DNA from: Nocardia coubleae NBRC 108252 | Lineage (GTDB): Bacteria; Actinomycetota; Actinomycetes; Mycobacteriales; Mycobacteriaceae | Length of the DNA stretch: 64,000 bases | Reading direction: 5' to 3' | Assembly (NCBI RefSeq): GCF_001612805.1 | Contig: NZ_BDBD01000018.1 | Span: 496,001-560,000, forward strand | In this document: positions 24,141 to 32,990 of the stretch, one piece after another | Numbering within the stretch: the stretch's first letter is position 1 | How the letters are laid out: each line of letters opens with the position of its first letter | Program-made: the position numbers and the translations under genes | The notes under the pieces: generated by a model | The model's input: the letters and a program-made list of their open reading frames with translations, nothing else | Databases searched by the model: none | What the model was told of the DNA's origin: nothing

Positions 24141-25787
24141 TTGACCGAACCCGCCCTCGCCGGCTTCACCCCCTGGCCCGCCGACCTGGCCGACCGCTAT
24201 CGCGCCCAGAACCTCTGGACCGGAGAGACTTTCGGCGAAGTCCTCGCCGCACGGGCTGCCGCCGCACCGGACCGGATCGCGGTCCTCGACACTGCCAACA
24301 GCTGGTCTTACGCCGAACTTCATCACCGCGCGCGTTCGCTCGCCGCCGGTCTGGCCCGCCTCGGCATCACGCCGGGCGATCGCGTGCTGGTGCAACTGCC
24401 CAACCGGGCCGAATTCGTCGAGGTGATCTTCGCGCTCTTCGAGCTGGGTGCCCTGCCGGTGTTCTGCCTGCCCGCGCACCGTGCCGCCGAGCTGGTGCCG
24501 ATCGCCGAGGCCGCCGCCGCGACAGCCGTCATCACCTGCCGAACCCATCAGCGCTTCGACTACGCGGCGCTCGCGGCGACGGTGCGGGAGAACGTGCCGA
24601 GCCTGCGGCACGTGCTGCTCGTCCTCGACGAGGGTCAGGAACTGCCCGAGGGCGCGCGTGATATCGCCGAATTCCGGGACGAGCCGGTGGAACTGCCGGG
24701 TCCCTCGGCCGGTGACGTGGCGTTTCTGCAGCTCTCGGGCGGCAGCACCGGTATCCCCAAGCTCATCGCCCGCACCCACGACGACTACCTCTACAGCGTG
24801 CGCCGCAGCGCCGAGATCTGTGAACTCGACAGCGACACTGTCTATCTCGCGACGCTGCCCGTTGCCCACAACTTCCCGATGAGCTCGCCGGGCATACTCG
24901 GCGCGCTGTGGGCAGGCGGCGCGGTGGCCATGACCCCCGATCCCACACCGGCGACGGCCTTCCCGCTGATCGAGCGGTTCGGCGTCACCATCACCGGTCT
25001 GGTCCCGCCCGTGGCGCGACTGTGGACCGAGCGTGCCGAAGCCGGTGACACGCCCGATCTTTCGAGCCTGCGGATTCTTCAGGTGGGTGGCGCCCGCTGC
25101 CAGGACGAGCTGGCGCGCCGGATCGGCCCCGCGCTCGGCGTCACTTTGCAGCAGGTGTTCGGGATGGCCGAGGGCCTGGTCTGCTACACCCGGCTCGACG
25201 ACCCGATCGACGTGGTGGTGAGCACCCAGGGCAGGCCGATGTCGGAGTTCGACCAGATCGCGGTCGTCGACGACAACGGTGTCGAGGTGGTACCGGGCGA
25301 ACAGGGCAACCTGATCACCCAGGGCCCGTATACGATTCGCGGCTACTACGACAATCCCGAGGCCGATGCCCGCAGCTTCACCGCCGACGGCTGGTACCGC
25401 ACGGGCGACATCGTGTCGATCCGCCCCGACGGCAACCTCGTCGTCGCCGGTCGCGCGGGCGACTGGGTCAACCGTGGCGGCGAGAAGGTCTCGGCCGAGG
25501 AACTCGAGGCGCATCTGCTCGAGCACCCGGGCATCCGCGACGCCGTCATCGTGGGAACGCCCGACCCTGTGTTGGGACAACGTATCTGCGCCTTCGTGCA
25601 GCCCGCCGATCCGGAGCAGCGGCCGACACTGACCGCCGTGCGCAAGTTCGTGCGGGAGCGCGGCGTCGCGGCATGGAAGATGCCCGACGCGGTGGTCGTG
25701 ATCGAAGAGTTCCCCGAGACCGGCGTCGGCAAGACCAGCCGCAAGGAGCTGCGGCAACTGCTCACCGAGGGTGTACACGGGAACTGA
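24141..25787 (+). CDS. dhbE: 2,3-dihydroxybenzoate-AMP ligase (DhbE/EntE)
   Basis: 548 residues from TTG 24141, chosen for its AAGAGG ribosome site at 24127-24132; the frame is open from 24075 but upstream residues are not family-like. It activates 2,3-dihydroxybenzoate with ATP and loads it on the aryl carrier protein. Motifs are the P-loop S-G-G-S-T-G-I-P-K, the aryl-acid pocket A-H-N-F-P-M-S-S-P-G, V-F-G-M-A-E-G-L, the hinge Y-R-T-G-D...V-N-R-G-G-E-K and the catalytic Lys in G-V-G-K-T-S-R-K-E-L. It is divergent from dhbA across the iron box and convergent with the transport operon. Confidence 0.96.
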   Translation: MTEPALAGFTPWPADLADRYRAQNLWTGETFGEVLAARAAAAPDRIAVLDTANSWSYAELHHRARSLAAGLARLGITPGDRVLVQLPNRAEFVEVIFALFELGALPVFCLPAHRAAELVPIAEAAAATAVITCRTHQRFDYAALAATVRENVPSLRHVLLVLDEGQELPEGARDIAEFRDEPVELPGPSAGDVAFLQLSGGSTGIPKLIARTHDDYLYSVRRSAEICELDSDTVYLATLPVAHNFPMSSPGILGALWAGGAVAMTPDPTPATAFPLIERFGVTITGLVPPVARLWTERAEAGDTPDLSSLRILQVGGARCQDELARRIGPALGVTLQQVFGMAEGLVCYTRLDDPIDVVVSTQGRPMSEFDQIAVVDDNGVEVVPGEQGNLITQGPYTIRGYYDNPEADARSFTADGWYRTGDIVSIRPDGNLVVAGRAGDWVNRGGEKVSAEELEAHLLEHPGIRDAVIVGTPDPVLGQRICAFVQPADPEQRPTLTAVRKFVRERGVAAWKMPDAVVVIEEFPETGVGKTSRKELRQLLTEGVHGN

Positions 25788-25955
25788 TCTCGCCCGGTGC
25801 CGGACGGCCGCCGCCGGCGGGTGGAGCGCGCGCAAACTCCCGCCGGGCGTGATGCGCGGCAGCTGAACCACCTCGGACGCCGACCAGGCGCGCCGAGAGT
25901 GAGTTGTTTCCCCGGAGGCGGCGCAGGGCAGCCGGAGGCGGCGGCGCCAGGGGAG

Positions 25956-25986
25956 CCGGGGCGGCGCAAGGGTTGCGCCGCCCCGG
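25956..25986. terminator. bidirectional terminator between dhbE and the aryl carrier gene
   Basis: Perfect 14-bp stem (25956-25969 with 25973-25986) closing a 3-base GGG loop, in the 202-base space between converging dhbE and the transport operon. T content downstream is poor, as often in high-GC actinobacteria. The rest of the gap (25788-25955) is GC-rich, with no credible gene. Confidence 0.7.
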
Positions 25987-25989
25987 TGC

Positions 25990-26205
25990 TCACGCCAGCA
26001 GTTCGATCCACGACCCGAGGACGGGTTCGCCCGCGAGCGTGGGAAAGTCGATATCCGCATGACCAGCCGACCGCCATTTCTCCACCAGCGACATGATGCG
26101 CACCGAATCGAGTCCGGCGTCGAGCAGATCGGTCTCGGCGCTCAGTTCGGTCGCCTCGACTCCCAGTACGGTGGCCACATCGGCGATCACCTGTTCGTCG
26201 GTCAT
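25990..26205 (-). CDS. free-standing aryl carrier protein
   Basis: 71 residues from ATG 26205 (MTDEQVIADVATVLG). GAGAGGA lies six bases upstream, which favours this ATG over one at 26211. The phosphopantetheine site is L-L-D-A-G-L-D-S-V-R-I-M; the D-S-V-R form is typical of aryl carriers such as the EntB and VibB carrier domains. It should hold 2,3-dihydroxybenzoyl as a thioester and present it to the first condensation domain of the NRPS. It is the last gene of the uptake/export operon, two bases after the siderophore-interacting protein, and not next to the isochorismatase as in fused EntB/DhbB. Confidence 0.92.
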   Translation of the reverse strand: MTDEQVIADVATVLGVEATELSAETDLLDAGLDSVRIMSLVEKWRSAGHADIDFPTLAGEPVLGSWIELLA

Positions 26206-26207
26206 GG

Positions 26208-27047
26208 TCATTCCTCTCGATCGAAGTCGGCGACGCCGCGCTTCCAGTAGCCGGCGATGAGCGAGTCCTTGGGGCCGATGCCCAGGTCGTCGCGGATGAT
26301 CTTGCGGACACCACGCAGGCACCCGGCCTCGCCGGCCACCCACGCGAAAACCCGGTGTCCGGCAGCGACTTTCACCTCGCGGACGGCCTGCTCGAGGATG
26401 TCGCTCGTGCCGGGTGCCGCGTCACCCCGGTGCAGCCACCGCACGGTCACACCCGCGGGCGGGTCGAGGGGGATCTCCTCGGCGGGTCCGGCGACCTCGA
26501 TGAAGGCCCAGCCGGTGGTGTCGCGCGGCATGCGCTCGAGCCAGCGGGCGATGGCGGGCAGCGCCGTGATGTCACCGGCGAGCAGGTAGTCGTCGTAGGT
26601 TTCCGGGATGACGACACCACCGGGCGGACCGGCGATGTGGACCTTGGTGCCCGGGGCCACCGAGGCGGCCCAGTCCGAGGCGAGACCGCCGGGGTGGATG
26701 ACGAAATCGATGTCGAGTTCGCCGTCCTCGACGCTGTGGCGGCGCACCGTGTACTCCCGCGAGATCGGCCGCGGATTGCCCCACTCGAGCATCGTGCCGT
26801 CGAGTTTCGGCAACCGGAGCACACCGTCCTCGCCCGGGAAGATCAGGCGCACATGCTCGTCCGGCACATAGCTGTGGAACTTCGCGATGTCCGGACCGCC
26901 GAAGGTGATCCGCAGCAGCGCCGCGCCGACGGGCACGACCCGCACCACCTCCACTTCCTGCAGGCCGATCGGGTACGGCACCTTGGCGTAGTGGTCCCCG
27001 GCGAGCACCTCGGCGATGTTCGCCGCATAGTCACTGCGATCCTTCAC
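26208..27047 (-). CDS. siderophore-interacting protein (ViuB-type ferric-siderophore reductase)
   Basis: 279 residues from GTG 27047 with an AAAGGA site. SIP-family flavoprotein: an FAD-binding beta-barrel with I-S-R-E-Y-T-V-R (R-x-Y-T-x-R flavin motif), then G-P-P-G-G for phosphate binding. The C-terminal NAD(P)H domain has G-D-I-T-A-L-P-A-I and W-V-A-G-E-A...G-Y-W-K-R-G. It should reduce ferric catecholate in the cytoplasm to release iron. It overlaps the end of the exporter gene by 17 bases, so the operon is coupled. Confidence 0.95.
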   Translation of the reverse strand: MKDRSDYAANIAEVLAGDHYAKVPYPIGLQEVEVVRVVPVGAALLRITFGGPDIAKFHSYVPDEHVRLIFPGEDGVLRLPKLDGTMLEWGNPRPISREYTVRRHSVEDGELDIDFVIHPGGLASDWAASVAPGTKVHIAGPPGGVVIPETYDDYLLAGDITALPAIARWLERMPRDTTGWAFIEVAGPAEEIPLDPPAGVTVRWLHRGDAAPGTSDILEQAVREVKVAAGHRVFAWVAGEAGCLRGVRKIIRDDLGIGPKDSLIAGYWKRGVADFDREE

Positions 27048-28263
27048 CGTTTTCCTTTCTGTGCAGTGGCCCGGCGACGAGCGCCATCAGGCCGGTGAGT
27101 ACCAGGACGGCGACGCCGTAGAGCACGAGCGCGCGTCCTGGTTCGAAGGTCTGGCCGACGAAACCGGCCACCATGGAGCCGACGGCGGTGCCTGCGACGG
27201 ACTGCACCATCAGCAGGCCCGACATCCGTCCGCGCATGTGGTCGGGTGCGGCCTGCTGCAGCATCGTGTAGCGCAGCACCATGTTCACGGCTCTGGCCAG
27301 GCCGAATCCGGCAAAACCGAGGAATACCAGCGCTGCGTGCGACCACAGTCCGGCCGCGATCACGCCGATCGGCATCAGCCCGAGCGAGATGAGCAACGCC
27401 CGACCGGTGTGCGCGCGCCCCATCCAGCCGCTGGTCAACGTGCCGAGCACCGCACCTGCGCCGGGTGCCGCGTAGAGCAGGCCGAGCGTGCCCGGTCCCG
27501 CGTCGAGTTCCACATCGGCGAAGGCGGGCAGCAGCACCAGCGGGCCGCTGACGAGCATCCCGATCAGCCCGGTGAGCAGAATGAGCCGGATGGACTCGTG
27601 CCGCACCGCGAACGCGATACCGGCCACCAGCTCACGCACCGGATTCTCCAGGTCGCGTTGCGGTGGTGGCGACGGGCCGATCGCGGTGATCAGCCCGACC
27701 GTGGCGGTGGTCGCGAGGGCACAGAGGAAATAGGCCGTGGCCACACCGGTTTTCGCGACGAGCAGACCGGCGAACGCGGGGGTGATCATCGTGCCGAGGT
27801 CGGTGGTGAGCGAGACGAGAGCGCCTGCGGCCGCGACCTTTTCACGTCCGACCAGCACCGGGACCATGGCCATCAGCGCCGAACCGCTCACCCCGCCCGC
27901 GAGACCGTCGACGACGGCCGCGAGATAGATGGCGGACAGGAACGGCTCGGGCAGAACGGCATTCACGCCGAGGATGAGGAAGCCGATACCGGCCGCGCTG
28001 CGCGCCCACTGGATCACCGTCCGCCGGTCGTACCGGTCGGCGACCACACCGCCCGCGAGACTGCCCGCGAACAGCGCGACCGCGGTGGTGGTGGCGACAC
28101 CGGCCACCTGCACACTCGATCCGGTCAGCTGATAGATCTGCAACGGCAGGGCGACCATGAGCAACCCGATGCCGAGCACCGACACCAGCCGCGCCGCGAA
28201 CGCGCACCGGAAGGGGCGCGACGCCCGCAGCGGGCTGAGGTCGATGAGCAGTCCCGACGTCAC
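27031..28263 (-). CDS. MFS siderophore exporter (EntS type)
   Basis: 410 residues, about 12 membrane helices, GTG start at 28263 overlapping the stop of the binding protein (GTGA). The MFS loop signature A-D-R-Y-D-R-R-T between helices two and three and the opening L-L-I-D-L-S-P-L-R-A-S-R-P-F-R are typical of enterobactin exporter EntS relatives. In a siderophore locus this is the expected efflux pump for the finished catecholate. The C-terminal tail H-R-K-E-N-G-E-G is charged and short. Confidence 0.9.
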   Translation of the reverse strand: MTSGLLIDLSPLRASRPFRCAFAARLVSVLGIGLLMVALPLQIYQLTGSSVQVAGVATTTAVALFAGSLAGGVVADRYDRRTVIQWARSAAGIGFLILGVNAVLPEPFLSAIYLAAVVDGLAGGVSGSALMAMVPVLVGREKVAAAGALVSLTTDLGTMITPAFAGLLVAKTGVATAYFLCALATTATVGLITAIGPSPPPQRDLENPVRELVAGIAFAVRHESIRLILLTGLIGMLVSGPLVLLPAFADVELDAGPGTLGLLYAAPGAGAVLGTLTSGWMGRAHTGRALLISLGLMPIGVIAAGLWSHAALVFLGFAGFGLARAVNMVLRYTMLQQAAPDHMRGRMSGLLMVQSVAGTAVGSMVAGFVGQTFEPGRALVLYGVAVLVLTGLMALVAGPLHRKENGEGSQ

Positions 28264-29273
28264 CGGAAACGTTCCACGAGCAGATCGAGTGTCGCCATGA
28301 CGGTGCGGTAGTCCGGACGCGAGCTGGTCGCGGGCAGTTCGAAGACCTTGCCCGCCTGGAACGACGGCAGCGAAGCGTAGAGCGGATCGGCGCGCAACTC
28401 CTCGAGCGAACGGCCGCCGCTGAGCGGGATGGTGAACAGCACCGGCGCATCGATCACCGTGTTGAGCAGCTCCGGGCTGAAGCTGATGAAGTCGGCGCTC
28501 TGCTCCTTGGCGGGGTTACCGGCCTTGGCCTCCACCTGCGTGTCCAGCGTGAAACCGACCTCGGCGAGCAACGCGGGCAGCGCGGCGGTCGGCACGAAGA
28601 CGGTCGGCTTCTGGCTCTTGATCGACTGGAACACCGTCGTCGCGCCGACGGGCGGCTTGATCTTGCTCTTGGCCTCCGACAGCTTGGCCTGGTAGTTCGC
28701 GATCAAGGTGTCGACATTGGCCGGCTTGTCCACGGTCTCGGCGATGAACCGCAGCTGATCCTGCCAGTTGGTCGTCTCGGTCGGCATCAGCACGGTCGGG
28801 GCGATGGCGCTGAGCTGGTCGTAGGCGTTCACCGACTGCTGGCCGGGGTAGCCCTGGCCACCGCCGATGATCAGATCGGGACGCTGGGCGGCGATGAACT
28901 CGAGGTTGATGTTGTCACCGGACGGAACAGCTTGTGTTCCCTGGGCTTCGGCATCCTCGGCCCAGCCGGTGGGGAACTCGCCCGGCTTGGTCGGCACACC
29001 GAGCAGACGCGGGTCGGCCGCGACGACGGGCGCCTCGAGGTCGTAGAGGTAACCCGCCAGGTTGCCGTTGAGCACGACGATGCGCTGCGGATCGGCGGGC
29101 ACCTTGACGGGGCCCTTCGCGGACGGCACCTCGCGCGGGCCGGAATCGGTGGAGTTCGGCGACGAGTCACCGCACCCGGCGAGCACCGCGACCAGCGCGA
29201 GAACCGGGACGACGAGGGCGGCGCGAAGCCGGCCCGAGGAACGGTTGGTGAACATGGACGGGGTTTTCCTCAT
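28260..29273 (-). CDS. siderophore ABC transporter substrate-binding lipoprotein 2 (FecB type)
   Basis: 337 residues from ATG 29273; an ATG at 29255 (MFTNRSSG) is an alternative start that leaves the signal intact. Lipobox A-V-L-A-G-C, then Peripla_BP_2 marks V-P-A-D-P-Q-R-I-V-V-L-N-G-N and R-P-D-L-I-I-G-G-G. Strongly similar along its length to the lipoprotein at 11032-12030, so the pair arose by duplication inside this locus. It lies five bases after the ATPase gene and belongs to the uptake operon. Confidence 0.93.
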   Translation of the reverse strand: MRKTPSMFTNRSSGRLRAALVVPVLALVAVLAGCGDSSPNSTDSGPREVPSAKGPVKVPADPQRIVVLNGNLAGYLYDLEAPVVAADPRLLGVPTKPGEFPTGWAEDAEAQGTQAVPSGDNINLEFIAAQRPDLIIGGGQGYPGQQSVNAYDQLSAIAPTVLMPTETTNWQDQLRFIAETVDKPANVDTLIANYQAKLSEAKSKIKPPVGATTVFQSIKSQKPTVFVPTAALPALLAEVGFTLDTQVEAKAGNPAKEQSADFISFSPELLNTVIDAPVLFTIPLSGGRSLEELRADPLYASLPSFQAGKVFELPATSSRPDYRTVMATLDLLVERFR

Positions 29274-29277
29274 TTCT

Positions 29278-30090
29278 TCAGTGCACCGGTGCGGCGTTCT
29301 CGGCCAGCGGAATCACCAGCGGCGCCCCGGTTTCCGGGTCGTCGACGATGCGGCAGCGCAACGAGAACACCTCGTGGACCAGGTCCGCGGTGACGATGTC
29401 GGCGGGGGTGCCGGTGGCGACGATCCGCCCGTCGCGCATGGCGATCAGGTGGTCGGCGTAACGGAAGGCGTGATTGAGGTCGTGCAGTACGGCGACGACC
29501 GTGCGTTCCGATTCGCGGTTGAGTGCGCGGCACAGATCGAGCAGCTGGATCTGGTAGGCGATGTCGAGAAAGGTGGTCGGCTCGTCGAGCAGGATGATGG
29601 GCGTCTGCTGGGCGAGCACCATCGAGATCCAGACCCGCTGCCGTTGACCGCCGGACAGTTCGTCGACCGGGCGGGCCGACAGCTCGGTGACACCGGTGGC
29701 CGCCATCGCCGCCGCCACCGCCTCCTCGTCGGCCTTCGACCACTGCCGCAGCAGCGTCTGGTGCGGGTAGCGCCCGCGTGCGACGAGGTCGGCCACCCGG
29801 ATGCCGTCGGGTGCGGTCGAGGTCTGGGGGAGCAGGCCGATCTGGCGAGCCAGTTCCTTGGCCGGATAGTCGGTCACCGGCTTGCCGTCGAGCAGCACCT
29901 TGCCGGATTCCGGGGCGAGCAGGCGGGCGAGCGCGCGCAGCAGCGTGGACTTGCCGCAGGCGTTCGGGCCGATGATCACGGTGAACTTGCCGTCCGGGAT
30001 GTCCACGGACAGTTGGTCGCTGATCGTTCGGCCTTTGTACCCGAGGCGGACCTGGTCGGCGCGCAACCGCGCGGCGTGAATGTCGTTCAT
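29278..30090 (-). CDS. ferric siderophore ABC transporter ATPase (FecE/FepC type)
   Basis: 270 residues from ATG 30090 with GGAAG upstream; a long upstream open frame overlaps the permease and is not used. Walker A G-P-N-A-C-G-K-S-T-L, Q-loop L-P-Q-T, signature L-S-G-G-Q-R-Q-R, Walker B I-I-L-L-D-E-P-T-T-F-L-D and the H-switch V-L-H-D-L-N-H-A are all intact. It powers import through the two FecCD permeases upstream. Nine bases separate it from the permease stop. Confidence 0.96.
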   Translation of the reverse strand: MNDIHAARLRADQVRLGYKGRTISDQLSVDIPDGKFTVIIGPNACGKSTLLRALARLLAPESGKVLLDGKPVTDYPAKELARQIGLLPQTSTAPDGIRVADLVARGRYPHQTLLRQWSKADEEAVAAAMAATGVTELSARPVDELSGGQRQRVWISMVLAQQTPIILLDEPTTFLDIAYQIQLLDLCRALNRESERTVVAVLHDLNHAFRYADHLIAMRDGRIVATGTPADIVTADLVHEVFSLRCRIVDDPETGAPLVIPLAENAAPVH

Positions 30091-30098
30091 GTCGCTTC

Positions 30099-31154
30099 CT
30101 ATTTCCGTCGCGCTTCGGCGACGAGCAGATACGCCAGGTACAGGCCGCCGATCGAACCGGTGACGATGCCGACCGGAATGGTGGTCGGGGCGAAGGCGTG
30201 CTGGGCGATCCAGTCGCAGGTGACCAGCAGCGTCGCGCCCATCACCGCCGCCGGGACCAGCGCGATCGACGGGGTGCGGGTGAGTTTGCGCGCCAGATGC
30301 GGCGCCGCCAGGGCGACGAAGGCGATCGGTCCGGCCACAGCCGTTGCCAGGGAGGTGAATCCGACGCTGAGCGCGATCAGCCAACCGGTGGCCTTGCCCG
30401 CGTCGAGCCCGAGGGCGCGGGCGGTGTCGTCACCGAGTTCGAGGATCTGCAGGCGCGGCGCGGCCGGGATCAGGGCCACCGCCAGCACGGCGAGCACGAT
30501 CATGGTCGGCGCGACCTGCGGCCACGACAACCCGTTGAGCGAACCCGCACCCCAGGCCGCCGCCGACATCGCCGCGTCGAGATCCGCCCGCATGATCAAC
30601 CAGGTGTTGACCGAGGCGAGCATCGCACTCACACCGATACCGACGATGATCAGGCGGAACCCGGTCACATTGTGCCGGAAGGCGAGCAGGTGGATGACCA
30701 GCGCCGCACCGAGGCCACCGACCATCGCGCCCGCCGCCGTCTGGAAACTCCCGCCGCCGAGCGTCAGGATCACCAGGAGCGCGCCGGTATAGGCGCCGGT
30801 GCTGAACCCGATGATGTCGGGGCTGCCCAGGGGATTGCGGGTGACCGACTGCAGGATCGCGCCACTCACACCGAGCGCCGCACCGAGGGCGAGCGCCAGC
30901 AGGATGCGCGGCAGCCGCCAATCGAAAACCACCAGCCGATCGAAGCGTTCGTCACCGATGAACAGGGCGCGCAGCACACGCTGCGCCGGGATCTCGAAAT
31001 CGCCGCTACCCAGGGCGAATACAGCGGTCGCCAGGGCAATGGCCAGCAGGATCGCGCACACCACGAGCGTGCGCACACCGATCCTCGCTGTGAGACCCGC
31101 GCGCCCGGGGCGCACCACCAGCATGGTGCGACCGAAATCGATCTTCGTGCTCAT
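30099..31154 (-). CDS. FecCD-family siderophore permease (FecD/FepG position)
   Basis: 351 residues from ATG 31154, overlapping the upstream permease stop by four bases (ATGA). About ten membrane helices. Family marks are R-L-P-R-I-L-L-A-L-A-L-G-A-A-L-G, Q-S-V-T-R-N-P-L-G-S-P-D-I-I-G, and the ATPase-contact loop G-P-I-A-F-V-A-L-A-A-P-H-L-A-R. It should form a heterodimeric channel with the product of 31151-32149. Confidence 0.95.
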   Translation of the reverse strand: MSTKIDFGRTMLVVRPGRAGLTARIGVRTLVVCAILLAIALATAVFALGSGDFEIPAQRVLRALFIGDERFDRLVVFDWRLPRILLALALGAALGVSGAILQSVTRNPLGSPDIIGFSTGAYTGALLVILTLGGGSFQTAAGAMVGGLGAALVIHLLAFRHNVTGFRLIIVGIGVSAMLASVNTWLIMRADLDAAMSAAAWGAGSLNGLSWPQVAPTMIVLAVLAVALIPAAPRLQILELGDDTARALGLDAGKATGWLIALSVGFTSLATAVAGPIAFVALAAPHLARKLTRTPSIALVPAAVMGATLLVTCDWIAQHAFAPTTIPVGIVTGSIGGLYLAYLLVAEARRK

Positions 31155-32149
31155 GCCGCAGCTCCCACTCGCGAGCGGCGTGCCAGCCAGATCAGCATGG
31201 GTGCGCCGAGGAATGCCGTGACCAGCCCGGCAGGGACTTCGTCGGGGCGAATGATGATGCGGCCCAGCACATCCGCGGTGAGAACGAGCAGCGGTGCCAG
31301 CACCAGCGAGTACGCGAAGACCCAGCGCTGATCGGGACCGACCAGCCAGCGGGCGATGTGCGGAACCGCGAGACCGACGAAGGCGATCGGACCGACCGCG
31401 GCCGTCGCGGTACCGCACAACAGCACCAAAGCCAGCGCGGTGAGCAGCCGTGTGCGGTTGACGTGCACGCCGAGCGACCGGGCCAGATCATCACCGAGCG
31501 CAACGGCATTGAGCGACCGCGCGCAGACCGCGGCGATCAGCAGCCCGACCACGATGAACGGCGCGGCACCGGCGATGATGTCGAAGCCACGCCCCGTGAG
31601 CGAACCGGCGTCCCAGCGCCGCATCTCGTCGAAAGCCTTGGGATCGAGCAGGATCAGGCCGCGCGTGAGACCGCCGAGGACGGCGGTGGCGGCCACTCCG
31701 GCCAGGGTGAGCCGGATCGGATCGGTACCGGTGTGCCCCGCGGTGCCGAGCCGGTACACGACCACCGACACCAGCGCGGCGCCGGCGAAGCCGAACCAGA
31801 CGTAGGACGTGATCTCCTCCACACCGAGCACCCCGACCGCGACCGTGATCGCGAACGCGGCACCGGCATTCACGCCGAGCAGTCCCGGGTCGGCCAGCGG
31901 GTTACGGGTGAGTCCCTGCATCAGGCAGCCCGCGACGCCGAGCGCCAGCCCGGCGAGCAGCCCGAGAACTGTTCGCGGCAGCCGGTATTCGGTGACGGTG
32001 ACGTGGTCGGGCGTGGTCGCGGCACTGGTCAGCGCCTGCCAGACCTCGCCGACCGGAATCGATTTCGTGCCGACCAGCAGGCTCAGCAGACAGGCCGCGG
32101 TCAGCAGCGCCACCGTCAGCAACCAGCCGAACCAGCGCGGACTTCTCAT
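31151..32149 (-). CDS. FecCD-family siderophore permease (FecC/FepD position)
   Basis: 332 residues, first gene of the uptake/export operon. R-L-P-R-T-V-L-G-L-L-A-G, Q-G-L-T-R-N-P-L-A-D-P-G-L-L-G-V and G-P-I-A-F-V-G-L-A-V-P-H-I-A-R identify the iron-siderophore permease family. Its promoter lies in the 177-base divergent gap with two iron boxes at 32199-32217 and 32245-32263, so it is very likely iron-repressed. Confidence 0.95.
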   Translation of the reverse strand: MRSPRWFGWLLTVALLTAACLLSLLVGTKSIPVGEVWQALTSAATTPDHVTVTEYRLPRTVLGLLAGLALGVAGCLMQGLTRNPLADPGLLGVNAGAAFAITVAVGVLGVEEITSYVWFGFAGAALVSVVVYRLGTAGHTGTDPIRLTLAGVAATAVLGGLTRGLILLDPKAFDEMRRWDAGSLTGRGFDIIAGAAPFIVVGLLIAAVCARSLNAVALGDDLARSLGVHVNRTRLLTALALVLLCGTATAAVGPIAFVGLAVPHIARWLVGPDQRWVFAYSLVLAPLLVLTADVLGRIIIRPDEVPAGLVTAFLGAPMLIWLARRSRVGAAA

Positions 32150-32198
32150 CAGGGATCTCTCTCATATGGAACCGTGTCACGAGGAGGGTAGCTCATGT

Positions 32199-32217
32199 TT
32201 AGGTGAGCCTAGGCTTA
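32199..32217. promoter_or_regulatory. iron box 1 upstream of the permease operon
   Basis: TTAGGTGAGCCTAGGCTTA resembles the IdeR/DmdR consensus. Its left half, TTAGGTGAGCCTA, is excellent and its right half is weaker. It lies 50 bases upstream of the minus-strand permease start and so should cover that promoter. Confidence 0.72.
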
Positions 32218-32244
32218 TTCAAAGTTAGCTAGGGCAAGGTCTTG

Positions 32245-32263
32245 ATAGGTGAGCCTAACCTGT
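32245..32263. promoter_or_regulatory. iron box 2 upstream of the porin genes
   Basis: ATAGGTGAGCCTAACCTGT has both half-sites of the actinobacterial iron box. It lies 64 bases before the first porin start. Together with box 1 and a TTAGCTAGGGCAAGG stretch between them, it makes a shared divergent iron-responsive control region. Confidence 0.78.
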
Positions 32264-32326
32264 CTACAGTCCGAGCTGTTCAAGATCGGTGCGAATCGGT
32301 CACAACAGTTGATGAGGACATCCACG

Positions 32327-32965
32327 ATGCGAAAAATGCTTGCGGCCACTGCGCTGGCCACGGCCGCGCTGGCCGTTGTCGGCGGAACGGCGAGTGCGGA
32401 CACCTTCGTTCCGCTGCCCGACGGCGAGAAGGCCGGCCCCGGTGTGTTGATCAAGCGGGTGGCGGAAAGCGCCCTGATCTCGCCGTCCATGGCGGCCAAC
32501 GGCGCAGGCCGCGTGGCGTGGGTGAGCGGAACCGTGCTGGCCGAGGTGGCCGAGACCCCGAAGGGTGAGCCCCGCCCGTTCGTCGGCGGCAACGGCGCGC
32601 CCGGCACCAACAACTCCTCCACGCACGGTTCTTCGCGCGTGAGCACCGGCTACATCGTCGGCTGCCAGGTGAGCATCGCCGACGACGCGATCTCGGCGGG
32701 TGTCTCGGGCGGCATCAACACCAGCGGCTTCAACGCCGGTGGCTCGATCGGCGTGAAACTCGGTCCCGGCGAGGTGAAGTGGGTCGGCATCGAGGGCTTC
32801 GACATCGTCGAGAAGGGCAACTACCACGTCAGCTACAAGGACGTGGAGCTGCAGATCCAGGGCTGCGCCGGGTACGCCCAGGCGCGCGCCTACACCGTCG
32901 TGGAGATCATCGGCGACAACTACTCCAAGACCTCCCTCTACGGTGCCCCGTTCAGCATCGGCTGA
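32327..32965 (+). CDS. MspA/NfpA-family mycomembrane porin 1
   Basis: 212 residues from ATG 32327, nine bases after GAGGA; an ATG at 32312 is possible. Cleavable signal peptide ending A-S-A before D-T-F-V-P-L-P-D-G. MspA family by the mature start, the G-Y-I-V-G-C-Q-V segment, and the conserved end G-C-A-G-Y-A-Q-A-R-A-Y-T...Y-G-A-P-F-S-I-G. Such proteins form oligomeric water-filled channels in the mycolic-acid outer membrane. It forms a tandem pair with the next gene, like the two-subunit NfpA/NfpB channel of Nocardia farcinica. Its position behind an iron box suggests use in siderophore or iron traffic; that is inference. Confidence 0.92.
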   Translation: MRKMLAATALATAALAVVGGTASADTFVPLPDGEKAGPGVLIKRVAESALISPSMAANGAGRVAWVSGTVLAEVAETPKGEPRPFVGGNGAPGTNNSSTHGSSRVSTGYIVGCQVSIADDAISAGVSGGINTSGFNAGGSIGVKLGPGEVKWVGIEGFDIVEKGNYHVSYKDVELQIQGCAGYAQARAYTVVEIIGDNYSKTSLYGAPFSIG

Positions 32966-32990
32966 CTTCTCGACGGATAGGAACAACTCC

